Shown: positions 1-5,174 of the stretch, in pieces
Layout: the number at the start of each line of letters is the position of its first letter
How positions within the stretch are numbered: position 1 is the first letter of the stretch
Assembly: GCA_023381645.1 (NCBI GenBank)
Contig: JAMCRJ010000011.1
Coordinates: forward strand, 1 to 5,174
Source: Gammaproteobacteria bacterium
Lineage (GTDB): Bacteria > Pseudomonadota > Gammaproteobacteria > Acidithiobacillales > Acidithiobacillaceae
Direction: 5' to 3'
DNA length: 5,174 nt
Translations under genes and position numbers: made by a program
The notes under the pieces: model-generated
The model's database searches: none
Seen by the model: only the letters and a program-made list of their open reading frames with translations
Told to the model about the DNA's origin: nothing

Positions 1-1
1 C

Positions 2-1909
2 CTCGACCTTGCCTTCGCGCAGTTCCTCATCCGCCTGGACCCGCAGGCCCCGGCCCTCCTGCCCCTGGCGGGCGCCCTCCTCGCCCGGCTGGAGGGAGAA
101 GGCCACACCTGCATCGCGCTGGAAGACCTCCTCGGCGCGCCCGAACGCCTCCTGGACTGGCCCGCGCCGGGGCACGCCATGCTGGCAACCGCACTCGGCC
201 ACTGGCCGCATGCCGCCCAATGGACAGAAACCCTCGCCCAGAGCCTCTGCGTGCAGGTCACCGAGCGCAACGCCTCCGACCCGGCAGACAGCGCAGAAAC
301 GCCCCTGGTCCTCAGTGCCGCCCGCCTCTATTTGCGCCGCTACTGGCGCGACCAGCAATTCATCGCCGAGGCCCTGCGCCAGCGCGCCCAACAGCGCGTC
401 GCCGATGCCGCCAACCCCGAGGCCTTGAGACCCTGGCTGGATCAACTTTTCCCGGCATCTGACGAACCCGGCGATGTACTCCCGTGGCAAAAAATCGCCT
501 GCGCCCTCGCCCTGCGCAGCCACTTCAGCATCATCACCGGCGGCCCCGGCACTGGCAAAACCTACACCGCAGCCCGCTTCATGGCCTTGCTCATGGCGAC
601 CAGCAGCACACCCCTGCGCATCGTGCTTGCCGCCCCCACCGGCAAGGCCGCCGTGCGCATCGACGAATCCCTGCAGAGCGCGGTCGGCACTCTTCCGCAA
701 CTGGGCCGGATACCCGACATGGCTGCCGCCTTCGCCCGCCTGCGTCCGGCGCGCACCCTGCACAGCCTGCTCGGCGCCCGCCCCGACAGTCGTCGCTTTC
801 GCCATGACGCTGCCAACCCCCTCGAACTCGACGTACTCGTGGTGGATGAAGCCTCCATGATTCATCAGGAGATGATGGCCGCCCTGCTCCGCGCCCTGCC
901 GCCTGCGGCCCGCCTTATCCTCCTCGGCGATCAGGACCAGCTTGCCTCCGTCGAAGCGGGCGCGGTGCTGGCTGAACTCTGTCTCGGCAGCGGTAAATAC
1001 GATGCCGAAACCTGCCACTATATGCAGGCCAGTTGCGGTGCCGCGCCGCAGCCCGGCGACAACGGCCCCAGCCCCCTTGCCGCAAACATCATCCGCCTGC
1101 GACGCAGCCATCGCTTCAACGCAGAAATCGGCGCGCTGGCGGATGCCGTGCATGGCGGCCACCCCGAAACCGCCGTCCGCATCCTGCAAACGGCGCACAC
1201 CGGTACCCTCGCCTGGCAACCCGCCCCTGCCATCCACCAGATACTGGAACTCGCCCGCCCGGAAAGCGCCTATGGTCGCGTCTGGCAAGCTGCAGGCCAG
1301 CCGCCACCGAAAGACCAGGAACAACATGGCGCGTGGGTTAAAGCCATCCTCAACGACTACGCTGGCTTCCGCATCCTCTGTGCCCTGCGCCAAGGCCCCT
1401 GGGGCGTTACCGGCATCAACCGCGCCATCGAAGACTACTTGCAGCGCCAGGGCATCCTGCAGAGCCGCAGCCTTTGGTATGCCGGCCGCCCCACCCTCGT
1501 CACCCGCAATGATCCCAACCTCGGTCTCAGCAATGGCGACATCGGCATCGCCCTGCCCGACCCGGATAAACGCCTGCGCGTCTACTTCCCCAACAGCGAA
1601 GACGTCCCCCGTGCCATCCTTCCCAGCCGCCTCAACCACGCCGAAAGCGCCTGGGCCATGACCGTCCACAAGGCGCAGGGTTCTGAGTTTGCCCACACCG
1701 TCCTCATCCTTCCCCCGGAAGACAGCCCCGTTCTCAGCCGCGAACTGCTCTACACAGCCATCACCCGCGCCCGCAAATGCTTCACCCTCATCGCCCCCCG
1801 CGAGCGGCTGGAAAACGCCGTTCAGCGCCAGACGCGGCGGATGAGCGGGTTACATGCGGCTTTGTACGATCCCGGGCCGCGAATCTCGACAGGTCAGATT
1901 TCGACGTAG
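2..1909 (+). CDS. recD: RecD, exodeoxyribonuclease V alpha subunit (5' partial)
   Basis: RecD is the fast 5'-3' SF1B helicase motor of the RecBCD complex, which processes double-strand DNA ends for recombination and degrades foreign linear DNA in the cytoplasm. The reading frame is open from base 2, so the start lies outside the window; the Met at 179 is internal, because the 59 codons before it read like a RecD N-terminal helical domain (AFAQFLIRLDP, then LLARLEGEGHTCIALEDLL). About 635 residues are visible. Motifs seen in order: Walker A GGPGTGKT (539-562), APTGKAA motif Ia, a TLHSLLG segment, Walker B VVDEAS (839-856), LLGDQDQLASVEAG motif III, a RLRRSHRF motif IV, VHKAQGSEF motif V (about 1664-1690) and YTAITRARK motif VI (about 1751-1777). 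All key residues are intact, so it should be functional. Third positions are heavily C/G. recB and recC would be expected upstream but cannot be seen. The 3' end overlaps the convergent Rieske gene by 16 bp. Confidence 0.96.
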   Translation, partial: LDLAFAQFLIRLDPQAPALLPLAGALLARLEGEGHTCIALEDLLGAPERLLDWPAPGHAMLATALGHWPHAAQWTETLAQSLCVQVTERNASDPADSAETPLVLSAARLYLRRYWRDQQFIAEALRQRAQQRVADAANPEALRPWLDQLFPASDEPGDVLPWQKIACALALRSHFSIITGGPGTGKTYTAARFMALLMATSSTPLRIVLAAPTGKAAVRIDESLQSAVGTLPQLGRIPDMAAAFARLRPARTLHSLLGARPDSRRFRHDAANPLELDVLVVDEASMIHQEMMAALLRALPPAARLILLGDQDQLASVEAGAVLAELCLGSGKYDAETCHYMQASCGAAPQPGDNGPSPLAANIIRLRRSHRFNAEIGALADAVHGGHPETAVRILQTAHTGTLAWQPAPAIHQILELARPESAYGRVWQAAGQPPPKDQEQHGAWVKAILNDYAGFRILCALRQGPWGVTGINRAIEDYLQRQGILQSRSLWYAGRPTLVTRNDPNLGLSNGDIGIALPDPDKRLRVYFPNSEDVPRAILPSRLNHAESAWAMTVHKAQGSEFAHTVLILPPEDSPVLSRELLYTAITRARKCFTLIAPRERLENAVQRQTRRMSGLHAALYDPGPRISTGQIST

Positions 1910-2241
1910 AGCGTGCCGTCTTCCACGCTCACCGGAAAGGTTTTGAGCGCCTTTCTCCTGCATACCAGATTCAGTATCTGAATGCCCGGGGGGAAGTTGG
2001 CCCAGTCCACGACCTCGCCGGTACGGATATCGAAACGTGCGTGGTGCCGATGGCACTGGATCAGGCGGTCATCGATGATCTCGCCATCCGTTAACGACGC
2101 CTTCAGGTGGGTGCACCTGGCCTGTGTGGCATAGTAACCGTTGCTCAGTGCATAGACGGCAAGATCAAAGCCTGCAACCTTGCAGGCTTTGGCCTGACCA
2201 CGGGGGAAATCGTTTTGCGTTCCAATCTCGTATTTAACCAT
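1894..2241 (-). CDS. Rieske [2Fe-2S] ferredoxin-like protein
   Basis: This is a soluble 115-residue electron carrier with a Rieske cluster. The ligand set is visible as C43-T-H45, then 17 residues, then C63-H-R-H66, giving the Cys-x-His/Cys-x2-His pattern. The surroundings (RCTHLKASLTDGE, RFDIRTGEV, and a terminal ALKTFPVSVEDGTLYV) match the small ferredoxins of aromatic-ring dioxygenases (BphF type) as I remember them. Such proteins pass electrons from a reductase to an oxygenase. Two features are unusual: the second loop has His where Pro and Gly often stand, and about ten extra residues containing C94 lie between the cluster domain and the last strands. The start at 2241 is chosen because AGGAG (2252-2256) lies 10 nt upstream. 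The Met codons at 2250 and 2280 are worse placed: AGGAG is only 1 nt from the former and lies inside the ORF from the latter. No oxygenase or reductase gene is visible, so the partner is unknown. Confidence 0.9.
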   Translation of the reverse strand: MVKYEIGTQNDFPRGQAKACKVAGFDLAVYALSNGYYATQARCTHLKASLTDGEIIDDRLIQCHRHHARFDIRTGEVVDWANFPPGIQILNLVCRRKALKTFPVSVEDGTLYVEI

Positions 2242-2251
2242 GGTGAACATG

Positions 2252-2256
2252 CTCCT
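2252..2256 (-). promoter_or_regulatory. Ribosome binding site of the Rieske gene
   Basis: AGGAG on the minus strand lies 10 nt before the ATG at 2241. It decides between three in-frame Met codons: it is only 1 nt from the ATG at 2250 and lies inside the ORF that begins at 2280. Confidence 0.6.
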
Positions 2257-2294
2257 GTGGAAATTGTCTCTGCGCAACACATGAGGGCGACATA

Positions 2295-2378
2295 ATGGGG
2301 CTTGGAAAGAACCTCCATAGACTGGCCGCCCATCTCCGTTTCTATCGCAGGTTCCAGCACTGCGACGCTTGGTGGTAA
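2295..2378 (+). CDS. Possible small ORF, 27 codons
   Basis: ATG at 2295 to TAA at 2376-2378 encodes a basic 27-residue peptide with LHRLAAHLRFYRRF in its middle and two Trp at the C-terminus. The sequence GAGGG (2283-2287) sits 7 nt before the ATG, which is a good ribosome binding site. The peptide could form a cationic amphipathic helix. No family is recognised, and a chance ORF this short is common. It lies divergent to the Rieske gene, starting 53 bases from that gene's start codon, so it could equally be leader sequence. Treat as a weak candidate only. Confidence 0.18.
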   Translation: MGLGKNLHRLAAHLRFYRRFQHCDAWW

Positions 2379-2462
2379 TTACGCGATAGTTGATAGTGTG
2401 TCAAATTGTGGACAAACCCTCTTAATGCCAACCTGAACATAAAATAGCAAATGTCGTTATTG

Positions 2463-2477
2463 AGCGACGGAAGAACC
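2463..2477 (+). repeat. Imperfect direct repeat, copy 1
   Basis: AGCGACGGAAGAACC here recurs as AGCGACGGAAAACC at 2590-2603, differing by a single base insertion, 127 bp apart. Both copies lie in the gap upstream of the OpgH-like gene. They could be binding sites for a regulator, or chance. Confidence 0.3.
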
Positions 2478-2589
2478 GGATGTCGTACCCCCTCTACAAT
2501 GGACCAATAAACAATAGCTTTTAATCCTATGTTATTGATCATCGTCATTTCATATACCGCCACAGATCATTTTGGTTATGTTGCCTCAC

Positions 2590-2603
2590 AGCGACGGAAA
2601 ACC
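2590..2603 (+). repeat. Imperfect direct repeat, copy 2
   Basis: Second copy, AGCGACGGAAAACC, matching 2463-2477 apart from one missing G. It lies 120 bp before the chosen start of the downstream gene. Confidence 0.3.
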
Positions 2604-2712
2604 TAGTCAATGCCATCAACCATGAACTGGCACCGCCAAAAAATCAACCGATAGCGGCTGTGGCATGATATCTGCAGCGTTGTATATGTGGTGAAGAAAA
2701 CTGCGAAATCAT

Positions 2713-2716
2713 GGAG
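2713..2716 (+). promoter_or_regulatory. Ribosome binding site of the OpgH-like gene
   Basis: GGAG lies 7 nt before the GTG at 2724. The other possible starts, GTG at 2688 or 2691 and ATG at 2808, have no recognisable Shine-Dalgarno sequence. This is the reason for choosing 2724. Confidence 0.45.
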
Positions 2717-2723
2717 TGTCATT

Positions 2724-3407
2724 GTGTTTAAAGATGCTGATACCTTTAATGTTCCCGGGGCACTGCTACCTCGTGGTAAAATTCCACATGTCACAACGCC
2801 GCCTCTGATGCAGCGCTACCTGGACTGCCTGGAGTTGACACCCGCACAGCGACATTGGGTAGAACAGGAGATGGCACAAATGCCAAGCGGTTCAGACAAT
2901 ATCAAGGCATTCGGTGCATTACAAACAGCGCTAGGATCCCTCGCGGATGGTGACGAACTTCACGCGAGGCTGGCACTGTCGTTGCCCGCCACACGTCACG
3001 CTGAGCATCCTGCGGCATGGTTGCGCCATCAGCAAGCTCCGGTAATTTGCCGCTCATCGATGGCCCCAAAACCGTTTCTACGTTCCCCGCAAGATGCGTT
3101 GCAGCACTTTTTCGGTCAGCTACACGTCGCTTCAAAGATAGGTGGCAGCCTCAAAGCGGCTTTTGCACTTTCAGCGCGCAGCACATCCGCGCACAGCAAA
3201 AGGATTGCCAGGGCTGCAGTGGTATGGGGCATTATCCTGATGGGCGGATTGATTGCCCCAGCATTTGCACATGCTCACGAAGATCATTTCCAGCTTAAGC
3301 CCGGATATGAAGCGCAGCAGTTGACGAACAGGGCCACATGTACACAAGAACCAATTGTCCCGCCTGCTCCGCGCGGACTGCCGTTGCATGACGGCTTTGA
3401 TTCCTAA
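2724..3407 (+). CDS. Uncharacterised single-helix membrane protein resembling the OpgH N-terminus
   Basis: The gene encodes about 227 residues from a GTG start; the frame stays open upstream to 2655, so a start at 2688 is possible. I do not recognise it as a complete family. By eye its first 160 residues follow the N-terminal cytoplasmic region of the glucan glucosyltransferase OpgH/MdoH as I remember it: a YLDCLELTPAQRHWVEQEM helix near residue 32 (compare the start of Pseudomonas OpgH), a D-E-L-H-A-R-L segment, and RSSMAPKPFLRSP near residue 110 (compare an RSSM-x-P-x-P stretch in the E. coli protein). One hydrophobic helix follows (about 162-183, VVWGIILMGGLIAPAFA), preceded by basic residues, where OpgH has its first membrane segment. 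The remaining roughly 44 residues are hydrophilic and Pro-rich. The catalytic domain and all later helices are absent. It may be a truncated remnant or a stand-alone regulator. Its TAA overlaps the opgG stop, so the two genes converge. Base composition is less GC-rich than recD. Confidence 0.6.
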   Translation: MFKDADTFNVPGALLPRGKIPHVTTPPLMQRYLDCLELTPAQRHWVEQEMAQMPSGSDNIKAFGALQTALGSLADGDELHARLALSLPATRHAEHPAAWLRHQQAPVICRSSMAPKPFLRSPQDALQHFFGQLHVASKIGGSLKAAFALSARSTSAHSKRIARAAVVWGIILMGGLIAPAFAHAHEDHFQLKPGYEAQQLTNRATCTQEPIVPPAPRGLPLHDGFDS

Positions 3408-4942
3408 GACCCCTTGTCACGTTGCAGCAAATAGGTCCAGGTGTCACTGAGGACATGGCCACGCGACTCCAGAAAAAGGCGCACGTTGGTCGGATGACGC
3501 GCGGGTGGCAGGATCTCGGCCTGCATCTGCCACTGATGATCGATCGGGTTGAAGTGCACCGCGGAATGGATTAAACGGGTACCGGACCCCACGGAAATAT
3601 GTGCTTGCACGGGGGTGCTCGCCGGGAGCCGGCCCAAACCACCACCCGCGAAATTTACCACAATACGGCGACTACCCTCGCCGTGTGGTACGGCCCCGAG
3701 ATAAGTCGCGACGGGGTGCCCCCCCGGCGACAGATCGGCGGCGTCGCGGAAAAAATCGAGCCGATACCGAACGGAAAATGCCTGTCCCGGCTGTGGGGGA
3801 TGTCGGGGCACCCAAAACGTCACGATATTGTCAAGATTGCGGTTATTGGTAGGCAATTCCACCAACTCTACCTGCCCCTTTCCCCAATCGTTCAAGGGTT
3901 GAATCCAGACACTCGGCCGCTTCTGATATTGCGTGTTGATTCCCTCATAATTGGCGAATCGCCGATCCTGCTGAAACAAACCAAAACCCTGCGGATGATC
4001 CAGGGTATACCGCGTGACTTGCGTATACAGCGGGTTATTCAATGGTCTGGTAATCCACTCTCCATCACCATTGGCCATGATGAGGTCACTGGAATCGTGC
4101 TGTTGTGGATGCCAGTCACCAGCACGGATACCGCGCCCACGACCATGCCAGAACATGCTGGATAACGGTGCGATTTCCAGTTGACGAATCTTTTTGCGCA
4201 GATACAGCACCGCATGGACGCGAAGATGTGTGCTCTTGCCGGGCGTTACTTCAAAGCGATAGGCACCGGTTATCAACGGACTGTTGAGTAGCGCGTAAAT
4301 CGTCAGGTGATGTACGCCAGGCTCCGGGCGCTGTAGCCAGAATTCCTGGAAGTACGGAAAAATTTCACCGGAGGGCAACACAGTATCAATCCCGAGTCCG
4401 CGCGCCGAAGTGCCATAGACCGCATCCTTGTTCACCGCCCGAAAATAGCTCGCGCCGAGAAAAGACAGAAATTCATCATGCTGCCGCGCATATCCGATAT
4501 CTTTAACAAGGAAACCCGCATAGCCGCCATTTTTAGGGATATGAACCTTTTTCGCCGGTCGTCCTTCGACGGAAAATGTCTTCGAATCATAGTGAATGGG
4601 ATACGCCTGACCGTTGCGAATCACATTGACGCGCACGGGATGATCGAAGGTGCCGCCCAACGGGTAAAACAAGACTTCGAAGGGCAAACCGTCGTGCTTC
4701 CACAGCGGACGGGTGTCGAGAATATGCCCATACGCCCGCGGACTCAGTTGGCGCAGACTTTTACTGGCCTCCACCGGGCGCGGATGCCAGGGGCTCCGAG
4801 CGAGATTATGGGCGTCATGCACCACCTGACTGAACGCGAATGGCGCCGCCAAAGCGCCCTGAGCAGTGGCGGCTAACAGCGCTCTACAATACAGGGGAAG
4901 CAGGACGATACAGATATTGAACGTTGTTTTACACAAAGCCAT
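3404..4942 (-). CDS. opgG: OpgG (MdoG), periplasmic glucan biosynthesis protein
   Basis: OpgG acts in the periplasm on osmoregulated periplasmic glucans, whose beta-1,2 backbone is made by OpgH; OpgG/OpgD proteins are now classed as glycoside hydrolase family GH186. From the ATG at 4942 it has 512 residues, close to E. coli OpgG (about 511). A Sec signal peptide is visible: a short basic n-region, a hydrophobic core (ICIVLLPLYCRALLA), and a likely cut after ALA near residue 32. No twin arginine is present, which argues for OpgG rather than OpgD. Family landmarks include LPFEVLFYPLGG (86-97), GEWITRPLNNP (294-304), HPQGFGLFQQDR (316-327), KRPSVWIQPLNDWGKG (341-356) and DNIVTFWVP (371-379). The last 100 residues should be the C-terminal immunoglobulin-like domain. 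The frame stays open upstream to a TTG at 5065, but that stretch reads through the insertion sequence and has no signal peptide. No opgH follows; the next gene is convergent and overlaps by 4 bp. Confidence 0.95.
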   Translation of the reverse strand: MALCKTTFNICIVLLPLYCRALLAATAQGALAAPFAFSQVVHDAHNLARSPWHPRPVEASKSLRQLSPRAYGHILDTRPLWKHDGLPFEVLFYPLGGTFDHPVRVNVIRNGQAYPIHYDSKTFSVEGRPAKKVHIPKNGGYAGFLVKDIGYARQHDEFLSFLGASYFRAVNKDAVYGTSARGLGIDTVLPSGEIFPYFQEFWLQRPEPGVHHLTIYALLNSPLITGAYRFEVTPGKSTHLRVHAVLYLRKKIRQLEIAPLSSMFWHGRGRGIRAGDWHPQQHDSSDLIMANGDGEWITRPLNNPLYTQVTRYTLDHPQGFGLFQQDRRFANYEGINTQYQKRPSVWIQPLNDWGKGQVELVELPTNNRNLDNIVTFWVPRHPPQPGQAFSVRYRLDFFRDAADLSPGGHPVATYLGAVPHGEGSRRIVVNFAGGGLGRLPASTPVQAHISVGSGTRLIHSAVHFNPIDHQWQMQAEILPPARHPTNVRLFLESRGHVLSDTWTYLLQRDKGS

Positions 4943-4943
4943 G

Positions 4944-4949
4944 CCTTTA
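4944..4949 (-). promoter_or_regulatory. Possible ribosome binding site of opgG
   Basis: TAAAGG on the minus strand is only 1 nt from the ATG at 4942, which is too close for normal pairing, but 7 nt from an in-frame TTG at 4936. Translation may therefore begin at 4936, giving 510 residues with the same signal peptide core. Confidence 0.3.
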
Positions 4950-4958
4950 GTCTGGCAA

Positions 4959-4987
4959 ATTATATGCCACCAGTCCCAGGTCATTAA
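4959..4987 (-). promoter_or_regulatory. Candidate sigma-70 promoter of opgG
   Basis: On the minus strand a perfect TATAAT (4959-4964) is preceded, after a 17-bp spacer, by TTAATG (4982-4987), which matches the -35 consensus at three of six positions. AT-rich sequence upstream could act as an UP element. Transcription would begin near 4951-4953, only about 10 nt before the opgG ATG. The -10 match is good; the -35 is weak. Confidence 0.45.
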
Positions 4988-5011
4988 TTTTCTGCAAAAA
5001 TGTCTTGATAT

Positions 5012-5061
5012 GGCTATAGGCACACTCCCATTTTTGTCGCCTGAGAAGGTTCCTCGCTGTT
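5012..5061. mobile_element. Terminal region of an ISL3-type insertion sequence
   Basis: Between the transposase stop codon and the opgG promoter there must be the end of the insertion sequence. GG-initial sequences at 5012 (GGCTATAGGCACACTCCC) or 5019 are candidate outer ends of the inverted repeat, since ISL3-family repeats usually begin with GG. The opposite end is outside the window, so neither the exact boundary nor a target duplication can be checked here. Confidence 0.35.
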
Positions 5062-5174
5062 TCAAGTGGGTAGCCTGAGATCCAGCTTGCCGAGGATCAG
5101 GTAAGCCATGTTGATAAAGTTCCTGTGGGTGCGATAGCCCCGGGCCTTGGCCTTGGCGGATTGGATCAGGCTGT
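5062..5174 (-). CDS. ISL3-family transposase, C-terminal end (partial)
   Basis: The last 36 codons of a transposase read in from the right edge on the minus strand and stop at TGA (5062-5064). The segment SLIQSAKAKARGYRTHRNF followed by INMAYLILGKLDLRLPT is characteristic of the C-terminus of ISL3-family DDE transposases, which carry an N-x-L-I-Q-A-x-K-x-x-A-R-G-Y/F-R segment after the catalytic Glu. The catalytic residues themselves lie outside the window. The family call rests on memory of this tail. The element lies upstream of opgG in the same orientation, and whether it is intact cannot be judged. Confidence 0.75.
   Translation of the reverse strand, partial: SLIQSAKAKARGYRTHRNFINMAYLILGKLDLRLPT

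Larger units (their letters stand above)
2242..2723. other. AT-rich intergenic region between two divergent genes
   Basis: This stretch of about 480 bases separates the Rieske gene (-) from the OpgH-like gene (+) and should contain both promoters. From about 2380 it is clearly richer in A and T than recD. Short open frames exist on both strands, but none gives a protein I recognise and none shows the third-position bias of recD. I see no convincing sigma-70 promoter, riboswitch or terminator. It holds one possible small ORF (2295-2378) and an imperfect direct repeat (2463-2477 and 2590-2603). It could be the scar of an old rearrangement, but no inverted repeats or transposase remnant were recognised. 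Confidence 0.6.

Noticed and set aside
942..1661. 240-codon plus-strand open frame inside recD
   Set aside because: It is a frame shadow, low-complexity in Ala, Pro, Ser and Arg, produced by the GC-rich recD sequence.
2145..2360. 71-codon minus-strand open frame overlapping the Rieske start
   Set aside because: Most of it lies out of frame inside the Rieske gene and it resembles no known protein.
2342..2563. 73-codon minus-strand open frame in the gap
   Set aside because: No recognisable family and no ribosome binding site seen. It ends inside the region upstream of the Rieske gene and could be chance in AT-rich sequence.
2611..2632. TGCCA/TGGCA inverted repeat
   Set aside because: A five-base stem with a 12-base loop is too weak to call an operator or terminator; no T-tract follows.
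3380..3430. Bidirectional terminator between the convergent OpgH-like and opgG genes
   Set aside because: The stop codons overlap and no stem-loop with a T-tract is visible around them.
3599..4165. Long plus-strand open frame antisense to opgG
   Set aside because: It lies inside a clearly recognised gene on the other strand, shows no recognisable domain and is explained by the codon bias of opgG.
4943..5065. Upstream extension of opgG to a TTG at 5065
   Set aside because: It would run through the insertion-sequence end, place about 41 residues before the signal peptide and make the protein longer than its family. Starting at 4942 gives the expected 512 residues.

Overview
The window looks like a proteobacterial chromosome, probably from the Gammaproteobacteria or Acidithiobacillia. 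It carries recD of the RecBCD nuclease and opgG for osmoregulated periplasmic glucans, both typical of proteobacteria. An Acidithiobacillus-like host is only a guess, based on general character and the type of transposase at the right edge. No ribosomal or tRNA gene is present to fix the lineage.

Layout from left to right. (1) Bases 1-1909 (+): most of recD, cut at its 5' end by the window edge, with all SF1 helicase motifs intact and strongly GC-rich. (2) Bases 1894-2241 (-): a small Rieske [2Fe-2S] ferredoxin, tail-to-tail with recD and overlapping it by 16 bp. (3) Bases 2242-2723: a visibly more AT-rich gap. It holds no recognisable protein gene, one doubtful 27-codon ORF with a good Shine-Dalgarno sequence, and an imperfect direct repeat. 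(4) Bases 2724-3407 (+): an unrecognised membrane protein of about 227 residues. By eye it resembles the N-terminal cytoplasmic region plus first membrane helix of the glucan glucosyltransferase OpgH, but it has no glycosyltransferase domain. (5) Bases 3404-4942 (-): a full-length opgG (mdoG) with a signal peptide, whose stop codon overlaps that of the preceding gene. (6) Bases 5062-5174 (-): the last 36 codons of an ISL3-type transposase. An insertion sequence therefore ends just upstream of the opgG promoter region.

The most notable arrangement is at opgG. In the usual operon opgG is followed directly by opgH, the inner-membrane glucosyltransferase that makes the glucan backbone. Here opgG has no opgH downstream. 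Instead it converges on a short gene that resembles only the regulatory N-terminus of OpgH. That gene could be a truncated remnant or a stand-alone regulator. RecD and the Rieske ferredoxin appear unrelated in function to this cluster. No CRISPR array, RNA gene, riboswitch or convincing terminator was seen.
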